Assembly (NCBI RefSeq): GCF_010731615.1
Contig: NZ_AP022618.1
Location: forward strand, 1,364,001 to 1,428,000
Reading direction: 5' to 3'
Source: Mycolicibacterium insubricum
GTDB taxonomy: Bacteria; Actinomycetota; Actinomycetes; Mycobacteriales; Mycobacteriaceae
Length of the DNA stretch: 64,000 nucleotides
Positions within the stretch are counted from its first letter, which is position 1; every line of letters starts with the position of its first letter. The position numbers and the translations under genes were made by a program. Under the pieces are notes generated by a model. It was given only the letters and a program-made list of their open reading frames with translations, was not told the DNA's origin and did no database searches. Below are positions 57,041-64,000 of this stretch, piece after piece.

Positions 57041-57580
57041 ATGTCACGCATTGGAAAGCAGCCGGTCCCGGTTCCCGCCGGGGTCGACGTCACGATCGAC
57101 GGCCAGAACGTCGCGGTCAAGGGCCCCAAGGGCGCCCTGACCCTGGATGTCGCCGCGCCGATCAGCGTCTCCCGCAACGACGACGGCGCCATCGTGGTGG
57201 CCCGTCCGGACGACCAGCGGCAGAATCGCAGCCTGCACGGGCTGTCCCGCACGCTGATCGCCAACCTGGTCACCGGGGTGACCGAGGGCTACACCACCAA
57301 GATGGAGATCTACGGCGTGGGTTACCGCGTGGTCGCCAAGGGCAAGGACCTGGAGTTCGCCTTGGGCTACAGCCACCCGGTGCTGATCACCGCCCCCGAG
57401 GGCGTCAGCTTCGCGGTGGAGACCCCCACCAAGTTCTCGATCTCCGGTATCGACAAGCAGAAGGTCGGCCAGGTCGCCGCCAACATCCGCCGGTTGCGCA
57501 AGAACGACCCGTACAAGGGCAAGGGCATCCGGTACGAGGGTGAAGTGATCCGCCGCAAGGTCGGAAAGACAGGTAAGTAA
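57041..57580 (+). CDS. rplF: ribosomal protein L6
   Basis: A 179-residue 50S protein. [20 protein letters not shown] and the C-terminal [19 protein letters not shown] (with the L6 signature) are conserved. Confidence 0.98.
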   Translation: MSRIGKQPVPVPAGVDVTIDGQNVAVKGPKGALTLDVAAPISVSRNDDGAIVVARPDDQRQNRSLHGLSRTLIANLVTGVTEGYTTKMEIYGVGYRVVAKGKDLEFALGYSHPVLITAPEGVSFAVETPTKFSISGIDKQKVGQVAANIRRLRKNDPYKGKGIRYEGEVIRRKVGKTGK

Positions 57581-57582
57581 CC

Positions 57583-57987
57583 ATGGCTGCCAACACTGAA
57601 GCTAAGCCGTTCCAGCCGGTCGGCCAGAACGTCTCCGCCACCCGTCGGACCGCCCGGCTGCGTCGGCACGCCCGGCTGCGTAAGAAGGTCGCCGGCACCT
57701 CCGCGGTGCCGCGGCTGATGGTGAACCGGTCCGCCCGGCACATCCACGTGCAGCTGATCGACGACCTGACCGGCACCACCCTGGCCGCCGCCTCCTCCAT
57801 CGAGGCCGACGTCCGTGGCGTCGATGGCGACAAGAAGGCGCACAGCGTCCGCGTCGGACAACTGATTGCCGAGCGCGCCAAGGCCGCCGGCATCGACTCC
57901 GTGGTCTTCGACCGCGGCGGCTACACCTACGGCGGACGGATCGCGGCCCTGGCCGATGCCGCCCGCGAAGGGGGGCTGAAGTTCTAG
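57583..57987 (+). CDS. rplR: ribosomal protein L18
   Basis: A 134-residue 50S protein that binds 5S rRNA with L5. [20 protein letters not shown] and [20 protein letters not shown] are typical. Starts 2 nt after rplF. Confidence 0.98.
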   Translation: MAANTEAKPFQPVGQNVSATRRTARLRRHARLRKKVAGTSAVPRLMVNRSARHIHVQLIDDLTGTTLAAASSIEADVRGVDGDKKAHSVRVGQLIAERAKAAGIDSVVFDRGGYTYGGRIAALADAAREGGLKF

Positions 57988-58018
57988 TGAACGAGCATTC
58001 CAACAACGGAAGGACCGC

Positions 58019-58708
58019 ATGATGGCGGAGCAGACTACGGCCGCTGACGCCGGCGCTGCCACCACCGGCCGCAACGACGAGCGCGGTTCGGGCCGCGGGG
58101 ACCGCGGCGGGCGCCGCGACGACCGTGGCGGCCGCGGCGGTCGCGACGACCGCGGTGACAAGAGCAACTACCTGGAGCGGGTCGTCACCATCAACCGCGT
58201 TTCCAAGGTCGTCAAGGGTGGTCGCCGGTTCAGCTTCACCGCGCTGGTGATCGTCGGCGACGGCAAGGGCATGGTCGGCGTCGGCTACGGCAAGGCCAAG
58301 GAAGTTCCGGCGGCCATCGCCAAGGGCGTCGAAGAGGCTCGCAAGAACTTCTTCCGGGTTCCGCTGATCGGCGGCACCATCGTGCACCCGGTGCAGGGCG
58401 AAGCCGCCGCCGGTGTCGTGATGCTGCGTCCGGCCAGCCCCGGTACCGGTGTGATCGCCGGTGGTGCGGCGCGTGCGGTGCTGGAATGCGCCGGCGTGCA
58501 CGACATCCTGGCCAAGTCGCTGGGCAGTGACAACGCGATCAACGTGGTGCACGCCACGGTTGCCGCGCTGAAGCAGCTGCAGCGTCCCGAAGAGGTGGCG
58601 GCCCGTCGCGGCCTGCCGATCGAGGACGTGGCGCCGGCCGGCATGCTGCGCGCCCGTCGGGAGAGCGAAGCGCTGGCCGCCGCGGCAGCGCGTGAAGGAA
58701 ATGGCTGA
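58019..58708 (+). CDS. rpsE: ribosomal protein S5
   Basis: A 229-residue 30S protein important for decoding accuracy. A Gly/Arg/Asp-rich N-terminal extension precedes [40 protein letters not shown] and [20 protein letters not shown] follow. Two adjacent ATGs (58019, 58022) are possible starts; ggaagg is upstream. Confidence 0.98.
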   Translation: MMAEQTTAADAGAATTGRNDERGSGRGDRGGRRDDRGGRGGRDDRGDKSNYLERVVTINRVSKVVKGGRRFSFTALVIVGDGKGMVGVGYGKAKEVPAAIAKGVEEARKNFFRVPLIGGTIVHPVQGEAAAGVVMLRPASPGTGVIAGGAARAVLECAGVHDILAKSLGSDNAINVVHATVAALKQLQRPEEVAARRGLPIEDVAPAGMLRARRESEALAAAAAREGNG

Positions 58709-58710
58709 TC

Positions 58711-58893
58711 ATGGCTGAATTGAAGATCACCCAGGTGCGCGGCACCGTGGGGGCCCGCTGGAAGCAGCGCGAGACCCTGCGCACCCTGGGCCTGCGCAAG
58801 ATCCGCCAGTCGGTGGTTCGCGAGGACAGCCCGCAGACCCGCGGCCTGATCCGCGTGGTCGACCACCTCGTGGAAGTGGAGGAGGTCCAGTGA
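58711..58893 (+). CDS. rpmD: ribosomal protein L30
   Basis: A 60-residue 50S protein. [20 protein letters not shown] and [20 protein letters not shown] are conserved. It overlaps rplO by 4 nt (GTGA). Confidence 0.97.
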   Translation: MAELKITQVRGTVGARWKQRETLRTLGLRKIRQSVVREDSPQTRGLIRVVDHLVEVEEVQ

Positions 58894-59336
58894 GCGACGT
58901 CATCAAGCTGCACGACCTGAAGCCCGCCCCCGGCTCCAAGAAGGCCAAGACCCGCGTCGGTCGCGGTGAGGGCTCCAAGGGCAAGACCGCCGGTCGCGGT
59001 ACCAAGGGCACCAAGGCGCGCAAGAACGTGCCGGCGGCCTTCGAGGGTGGCCAGATGCCGATCCACATGCGTCTGCCCAAGCTCAAGGGCTTCCGCAACC
59101 GGTTCCGCACCGAGTACGCCGTCGTCAACGTCGGCGACATCGCCAAGGCGTTCCCGAACGGCGGCACCCTGGGTGTCGACGATCTGGTGGGCGCGGGCCT
59201 GGTCCGCAAGAACGAACTGGTCAAGGTGCTCGGCGACGGCAAGCTGTCCGTCAAGATCGACGTCACCGCCAACAAGTTCTCCGGCAGCGCCCGGGAGGCG
59301 ATCACCGCCGCCGGTGGTACCGCCACCGAGCTGTAG
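58890..59336 (+). CDS. rplO: ribosomal protein L15
   Basis: A 148-residue 50S assembly protein. [20 protein letters not shown] and [20 protein letters not shown] identify it. Last gene of the spc operon here; secY does not follow. Confidence 0.98.
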   Translation: MSDVIKLHDLKPAPGSKKAKTRVGRGEGSKGKTAGRGTKGTKARKNVPAAFEGGQMPIHMRLPKLKGFRNRFRTEYAVVNVGDIAKAFPNGGTLGVDDLVGAGLVRKNELVKVLGDGKLSVKIDVTANKFSGSAREAITAAGGTATEL

Positions 59337-59350
59337 TCGCAGCATTTTCC

Positions 59351-59384
59351 GTCGCAGGGCCCCGCTTCGGCGGGGCCCTGCGAC
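59351..59384 (+). terminator. spc operon terminator
   Basis: A perfect 15-bp stem, gtcgcagggccccgc (59351-59365) with gcggggccctgcgac (59370-59384), capped by a C(UUCG)G loop. No U-tract follows. It ends the rplO transcript before sppA. Confidence 0.85.
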
Positions 59385-59418
59385 GTATCCGGCACCGGCT
59401 TGGGCCGGGATCCCTCGG

Positions 59419-59431
59419 TAGGCTCGGCGCC
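59419..59431 (+). promoter_or_regulatory. -10 element of sppA (leaderless type)
   Basis: TAGGCT at 59419-59424 fits TANNNT, 7 nt before the sppA ATG, with no ribosome-binding site; a leaderless transcript is likely. Confidence 0.45.
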
Positions 59432-61213
59432 ATGCTCTCCCTGCTTTCCGGGCTGCCCGGATCCCACGACCTCAAGGCATTGGCCCGCCGCGTCGACACC
59501 GCTCGCCACCACGGCATCCCGGCCGGCGTGGTGCTCGAACTCGACCTCACCCGGATGCCGGCGGAGACCGCCGGGTTCGATCCGGTGACGGCGCTCGCCT
59601 CGCTGGCCGGAGCCAAACGACCGCTGGTGCTGCGGGAGACCATCGCCGCCATCGAGCGCGCAGCCGCCGACGACCGGGTGGCGGGGTTGATCGCCCGGGT
59701 CCAGCTGGAGGCCGCGGCCCCGGGCGCGGTGCAGGAACTGCGGGCCGCGATCGCCGCGTTCAGCGCCGTCAAACCCTCGCTGGCCTGGGCCGAAAGCTAC
59801 CCCGGCACGCTGTCGTACTACCTGGCGTCGGCGTTCGGTGAAGTCTGGATGCAGCCGTCGGGCACCGTCGGCCTGATCGGCTTCGCCACCAGCAAGATGT
59901 TCCTGCGCAACGCCCTGGACAAGGCCGGCATCGAGGCCGAGTTCATCACCACCGGCGAATACAAATCCGCGGCGGCGATGTTCACCGAGGACGGCTACAC
60001 CCCCGCCCACCGGGAGGCCGACACCCGGCTGCTGGAGAGCGTCGCCGAACAGGTCTGGGCCGGCGTCGCCGAGAGCCGCGGCATCGACATCGCCGACCTC
60101 GACGCCCTGGCCGACCGGGCACCGATCCTGCGCGACGACGCCGTGGCCGCCAACCTGGTCGACCGGATCGGCTTCCGGGACCAGGCCTACGCCCGCATCG
60201 CCGAACTGACCGGCACCGAGGCCACCGACCCCGACGACGAGGACGCCCCGGACCGGCTGTTCCTGGCCCGCTACGCCCGGGCCGGCAAGTCCGAGCTGCC
60301 CACGCCGCCCATCCCGGGCCGCGGCGCGGGCACCACGATCGCGGTGGTCAACGTCGTCGGCCCGATCGTCAGCGGTCGCGGGGACCGCACACTGCTGCCG
60401 CTGGGGGAGAGCAGCGCCGGCGGTGACACCATCGCCGCCGCCCTGCGCACCGCGGCCGCCACCGACGGGGTGGCCGCCATCGTGCTGCGGGTGGACAGTC
60501 CCGGCGGGTCGGTCAGCGCGTCGGAAACCATCTGGCGGGAGGTGGTCCGGGCCCGCGAGCGCGGCATCCCGGTGGTCGCGTCGATGGGCGCGGTCGCCGC
60601 CTCCGGCGGCTACTACGTCTCCATGTCCGCCGACGCGATCGTCGCCAATCCGGCCACCATCACCGGATCCATCGGGGTGATCACCGGCAAACTCAACGCC
60701 CGCGACCTCAAGGACCGGCTCGGGATCGGCTCCGACGGCGTGCGCACCAACGCCAACGCCGACGCCTGGTCGCTGGACGCGCCGTTCACCGAGCAACAGC
60801 ACGCCCAGATCGCCGCCGAGGCGGACCTGCTCTACGACGACTTCGTGCAGCGCGTCGCCGACGGCCGCGGTCTCGGCATCCCGGAGGTGCAGCAGGTGGC
60901 CCGCGGCCGAGTGTGGACGGGCGCCGACGCCCAGGCACGCGGCCTGGTCGACGAACTCGGCGGACTGCAGACGGCGATCCGTCGCGCCAAGGTCCTGGCC
61001 GGCCTGGATCCCGACAAGAAGGTGAAGGTCGTCGAGCTGCCGGGCGGCTCGCTGCGCGACATGCTGCGGCCCAAGGCCTCCTCGCGGCCGGCGGCCGGGC
61101 TCACCGAGCTGCTGTCGAACGCGGTCGTCGGATCGGTCACCGGCATGATCGACGGCGCCCAGCGGCAACTGACCGGAACGACGGCGCTGTGGCTGGGGCA
61201 GGCCAGGTTCTGA
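59432..61213 (+). CDS. sppA: signal peptide peptidase SppA, long type
   Basis: A 593-residue serine protease of the 67-kDa SppA class, with two tandem SppA domains. The catalytic Lys is in GEYKSAA (K178) of the first domain, and the nucleophile Ser is in [10 protein letters not shown] (S391) of the second; [11 protein letters not shown] is the oxyanion-side motif. It digests cleaved signal peptides in or at the membrane. No N-terminal transmembrane helix is obvious, unlike E. coli SppA. It corresponds to Rv0724 by position. Confidence 0.93.
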   Translation: MLSLLSGLPGSHDLKALARRVDTARHHGIPAGVVLELDLTRMPAETAGFDPVTALASLAGAKRPLVLRETIAAIERAAADDRVAGLIARVQLEAAAPGAVQELRAAIAAFSAVKPSLAWAESYPGTLSYYLASAFGEVWMQPSGTVGLIGFATSKMFLRNALDKAGIEAEFITTGEYKSAAAMFTEDGYTPAHREADTRLLESVAEQVWAGVAESRGIDIADLDALADRAPILRDDAVAANLVDRIGFRDQAYARIAELTGTEATDPDDEDAPDRLFLARYARAGKSELPTPPIPGRGAGTTIAVVNVVGPIVSGRGDRTLLPLGESSAGGDTIAAALRTAAATDGVAAIVLRVDSPGGSVSASETIWREVVRARERGIPVVASMGAVAASGGYYVSMSADAIVANPATITGSIGVITGKLNARDLKDRLGIGSDGVRTNANADAWSLDAPFTEQQHAQIAAEADLLYDDFVQRVADGRGLGIPEVQQVARGRVWTGADAQARGLVDELGGLQTAIRRAKVLAGLDPDKKVKVVELPGGSLRDMLRPKASSRPAAGLTELLSNAVVGSVTGMIDGAQRQLTGTTALWLGQARF

Positions 61214-61220
61214 GCCGGCC

Positions 61221-62135
61221 TCAGCCGGGGGTGGTCGCGCTCACGTAGACGATCTCGCCGAGCGCATCGCCTTCGCCCGCCGGCGGGAGCGCGAGGCCGT
61301 GGCGGGTGAACAGCTCGGTCCGCGACACCCCGGTCACCTGCCAGCCCTTCTCCGACAGGTAGTCCATGACGTGGCTGCGCTGGCCGGGATAGATCAACGC
61401 CGTCATGTCCAGATCCAGGCCGTGTTCGCGCAGCACCGCCGAGGATTCGCGGGCCTTGTCCTCGTCGAAGTCGAAGATGCCCGGGACGTACTCGGTGGCC
61501 GCGGCGCTGCCCGGGGCGGACAGCGCGGTGATGGTGTCGAACAGGGCGTCCTGGGCGGCGGGCGGCAGATAGATCAGCAGCCCCTCGGCCAGCCACGCCG
61601 TCGGCGCCGACGGGTCGAACCCCGCGGCGGTCAGCGCCGCCGGCCAGTCCTCGCGCAGGTCGATGGCCACTGTCCGGCGGGTCGCCCGCGGGCCGGCGCC
61701 AAGCTCGTCGAGCACCCGTGACTTGAAGGTGATGACGTCGGGCTGGTCGATTTCGTAGACCACGGTGCCGGCCGGCCAGTCCAGCCGGTAGGCCCGGGAA
61801 TCCAGGCCCGACGCGAGGATCACCACCTGGCGGATACCGGCGTCGGCGGCCGCGGTGAAGTAGTCGTCGAAGAATTTCGTCCGCACCGCCATCCCGTCGA
61901 TCATCGCGCGGGCACGCTCCGGCGAGGCGTTGGGGAACGCGTCGGGGTCGATGTCGCCGTCGAGGACCTTGGTGAAGAACTCGATGCCGACCGCCCGGAC
62001 CAACGGCTCGGCGAACGGGTCGTCGATCAGCGCGTCCGGCTCGCGGCTGGACAGGGCGCGGCCGAGGGCCACCATGGTCGCGGTGGCGCCCACGCTGGAC
62101 GCCAGATCCCAGCTGTCGTTGTCGGTACGTGCCAC
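61221..62135 (-). CDS. SAM-dependent methyltransferase (TIGR00027 family)
   Basis: A 304-residue class I methyltransferase. The SAM loop region is [20 protein letters not shown], followed by [14 protein letters not shown] and a [12 protein letters not shown] motif, the hallmarks of the mycobacterial TIGR00027 group (leucine carboxymethyltransferase-like). The N-terminal [20 protein letters not shown] is shared with the two genes that follow. O-methylation is likely; the substrate is unknown. Third gene in transcription order of a tandem array. Confidence 0.92.
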   Translation of the reverse strand: MARTDNDSWDLASSVGATATMVALGRALSSREPDALIDDPFAEPLVRAVGIEFFTKVLDGDIDPDAFPNASPERARAMIDGMAVRTKFFDDYFTAAADAGIRQVVILASGLDSRAYRLDWPAGTVVYEIDQPDVITFKSRVLDELGAGPRATRRTVAIDLREDWPAALTAAGFDPSAPTAWLAEGLLIYLPPAAQDALFDTITALSAPGSAAATEYVPGIFDFDEDKARESSAVLREHGLDLDMTALIYPGQRSHVMDYLSEKGWQVTGVSRTELFTRHGLALPPAGEGDALGEIVYVSATTPG

Positions 62136-62144
62136 GGGGCCCTC

Positions 62145-63053
62145 CTAGATCTTCACGGCGGTGACGGCCACCGAGTCGCTGAGCGGGACGACGGCGGGAT
62201 CGGACGGGAGCGCGCGACCGTAGTCGGCGAACACCTGCGTCCGCGGGCGGGCGTGCACCTCCCAGCCGCGTTCGCGCAGAAAGTCCGACACGTGATTGCG
62301 TTCGCCCGGATAGAACAGCTCGGTGAAATCCACCACCGCGCCGTCGCCCTGCCAGGCCGCGGCGATGTTGCGGGCGCGGTCGGCCAGCGCCGCGCCGAAG
62401 TCACCGCCGTGGAACTCGGTGGCGACCCGGCTGCCCGGCGCCGACAGCGCGGTGATGTTGTCGAACAACCGGTCCTGGGCGTCGGCCGGCAGGTACATCA
62501 GCAGGCCCTCGGCGCTCCACGCCGACGGCTGGTCCAGGTCGAAACCGGCCGATCGCAGCGCCGCCGGCCAGTCGTCGCGCAGGTCCACGGCCACCGCGCG
62601 CCGCGTCGCGGTGGGGGTGGCAGCCAGTGCGGTCAGCGCGGCGTCCTTGCCGGCCAGCACCTGCTCCTGGTCGATTTCGTAGACCACGGTGCCGGCGGCC
62701 CAGGCCAGCCGGTAGGCCCGGGCGTCCAGGCCCGAGGCCAGGATCACCGCTTGGCGCACCCCGGCCGCCCCGGCGTCGAGGAAGAAGTCGTCGAAGAACT
62801 TCGTGCGCACCGCCATGGTGGCGGTCATCAGCGCGATCCCGCTGGCGGTCTGCTCGTCGGGCAGCGTCGCGGTGCCGTCGACCAGCGCGGTGAAGTAGTC
62901 GATACCGATCGCCCGGACCAGCCCGGCCGCGAACGGGTCGTTGATCAACGGGTCGGGCTCGGCGGTGGCCAGTGCCCGGGCCGCGGCCACCATCGTCGCC
63001 GTCACCCCCACGCTGGAGGCCAGGTCCCACCGGTCGTCGTCGGTCCGCGTCAT
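62145..63053 (-). CDS. SAM-dependent methyltransferase (TIGR00027 family)
   Basis: A 302-residue paralogue of its neighbours. It shows [34 protein letters not shown] and [20 protein letters not shown]. Starts 10 bp after the upstream paralogue ends. Divergence within the second half suggests a different substrate. Confidence 0.92.
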   Translation of the reverse strand: MTRTDDDRWDLASSVGVTATMVAAARALATAEPDPLINDPFAAGLVRAIGIDYFTALVDGTATLPDEQTASGIALMTATMAVRTKFFDDFFLDAGAAGVRQAVILASGLDARAYRLAWAAGTVVYEIDQEQVLAGKDAALTALAATPTATRRAVAVDLRDDWPAALRSAGFDLDQPSAWSAEGLLMYLPADAQDRLFDNITALSAPGSRVATEFHGGDFGAALADRARNIAAAWQGDGAVVDFTELFYPGERNHVSDFLRERGWEVHARPRTQVFADYGRALPSDPAVVPLSDSVAVTAVKI

Positions 63054-63063
63054 CTGCCGATCC

Positions 63064-63984
63064 CTACCGTGTCGCCGTGATGTAGATCGGCCGGCCGGCG
63101 TTCTCGTCGCGCTCCACCGGGTCCAGCCCGTACCGGGTCAGCATGTCGTTGCCGTCGAGGACGGTGGTCTGCCAGCCCAGGCCCCCGAGATAGGCGGGCA
63201 CCTCGGTGCGCGCGTCGGTGTACACCAGCTCGGAGAAGTCCAGGTCAAAACCGTGGTTGCGCCACCGCTCGGTGGACTTGAGCGCGCGTTCCCGCTGTTC
63301 GTCGGGGTCCAGCGGCACCTCCGGCGGGGAGACGGCCTCGACGGCCAGCCAGCTGCCGGGTGCGCTGAGCTCGGTGATGGCGTCGAGCAGCCGGTCCTGG
63401 GCGTCGGCGGGCAGGTACATCACCAGCCCCTCGGCGATCCACGCCGTCGGGGCGGTCGGGTCGAAGCCCGCCTCGGCGAGTGCGGCCGGCCAGTCCTGGC
63501 GCAGGTCGATGGCGATCGGGCGCAGGTCTGCGGTCGGCGTGGCGTCCAGGGAGGCCAGGGTGGCCGTCTTGAAGGCGATCACCTCGGGCTGGTCGACCTC
63601 GTAAACCACCATGTCGGCCGGCCAGTCCAGCCGCCAGCCGCGGGCGTCGAGCCCGGAGGCCAGGATGACGCCCTGGCGCACCCCGGTGGCGGCGGCGTCG
63701 GCGAAGACGCCGTCGAAGAACAGGGTCCGGGCGGCCATCGCGTCGGCGAACCGGTCGATGCCGAAGCGGCCGTCGTCGGAATCGAGCGCGTCGGCGTCGA
63801 GTTCACCGGCGGCCATCCGGCTGAAGAAGTCCACCCCGACGGCCCGGACCAGCGGCTCGGCGAACCGGTCGTCGATGACGGCCTTCGGGCTGCGGGTGGC
63901 GACTGCGCGGGCGGCGGCGACCATGGTCGCGGTGGCGCCGACGCTGGAGGCCAGGTCCCAACTGTCGTCATCGGTGCGGGCCAT
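63064..63984 (-). CDS. SAM-dependent methyltransferase (TIGR00027 family)
   Basis: A 306-residue paralogue, first of the three in transcription order. It shows [34 protein letters not shown] and [20 protein letters not shown]. It probably drives the array; its promoter would lie at or beyond the window edge (only 16 bp upstream are visible). Confidence 0.92.
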   Translation of the reverse strand: MARTDDDSWDLASSVGATATMVAAARAVATRSPKAVIDDRFAEPLVRAVGVDFFSRMAAGELDADALDSDDGRFGIDRFADAMAARTLFFDGVFADAAATGVRQGVILASGLDARGWRLDWPADMVVYEVDQPEVIAFKTATLASLDATPTADLRPIAIDLRQDWPAALAEAGFDPTAPTAWIAEGLVMYLPADAQDRLLDAITELSAPGSWLAVEAVSPPEVPLDPDEQRERALKSTERWRNHGFDLDFSELVYTDARTEVPAYLGGLGWQTTVLDGNDMLTRYGLDPVERDENAGRPIYITATR

Positions 63985-64000
63985 CGGCCACCTCGTTTCG

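Noticed and set aside
58727..61168. Long minus-strand open frame opposite rpmD, rplO and sppA
   Set aside because: It spans two clearly real plus-strand operons and their terminator; typical high-GC shadow.

Overview
The window is very GC-rich, uses GTG starts freely and packs genes tightly with ATGA/GTGA stop-start overlaps. It carries a mycofactocin cluster, MmpS/MmpL, WhiB, MftR-type regulators, and the S10 and spc ribosomal operons. Together these point to a non-tuberculous, environmental-type Mycobacterium (Mycolicibacterium-like). Gene order follows the M. tuberculosis Rv0687 to Rv0726c segment (SDR, ferredoxin reductase, mftR-mftABCDEFG, S10 operon, atsA, FGE, spc operon, sppA, methyltransferases), with several accessory blocks inserted.

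Layout. 1-565: 3' part of a VWA-domain lipoprotein gene. 723-1565: a mycofactocin-coupled short-chain dehydrogenase behind a KstR-type operator. 1656-14916: an accessory block lying between the neighbours of Rv0687 and Rv0688. It holds a giant TIR-STAND-TM-WD40 protein; a small secreted protein; a two-gene class II lanthipeptide locus (45-residue precursor plus a LanM with a CCG zinc motif); and a three-gene membrane sensor / receiver-like / channel-like operon joined by GTGA overlaps, with a divergent LuxR-type regulator. 14957-23302: ferredoxin reductase and the full mycofactocin set (mftR, A-G). 23456-31732: MmpS/MmpL, a small membrane protein, an MFS exporter with divergent TetR and a nested palindrome, a carboxylesterase lipoprotein and a hot-dog protein.

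31733-37505: S10 ribosomal operon (rpsJ to rpsQ) with promoter, leader hairpin and a strong terminator. 37487-48391: variable region with a second MFS exporter, two lipoproteins (one atypical in base composition), arylsulfatase atsA and its formylglycine-generating enzyme, three secreted proteins, an alpha/beta hydrolase, a frameshifted SDR, a hydrolase remnant and a LysR regulator. 48231-50959: a zinc-starvation module. A WhiB gene is coupled to a COG0523 protein (Mrf-like), divergent from cysteine-poor L28, L33, S14 and S18 paralogues, with two Zur-type palindromes between. 51013-54523: FMN-binding protein, GlgX and a DUF559 endonuclease-like protein. 54524-55086: a non-coding repeat region plus the spc promoter. 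55087-59384: spc operon (rplN to rplO) ending in a UUCG-loop terminator. 59432-63984: sppA and three tandem SAM-dependent methyltransferases.

The most novel material is the lanthipeptide locus at 6335-9397, the three-gene sensory operon at 9399-14376, and the TIR-STAND-WD40 protein. No tRNA, rRNA, CRISPR array or insertion sequence was recognised.
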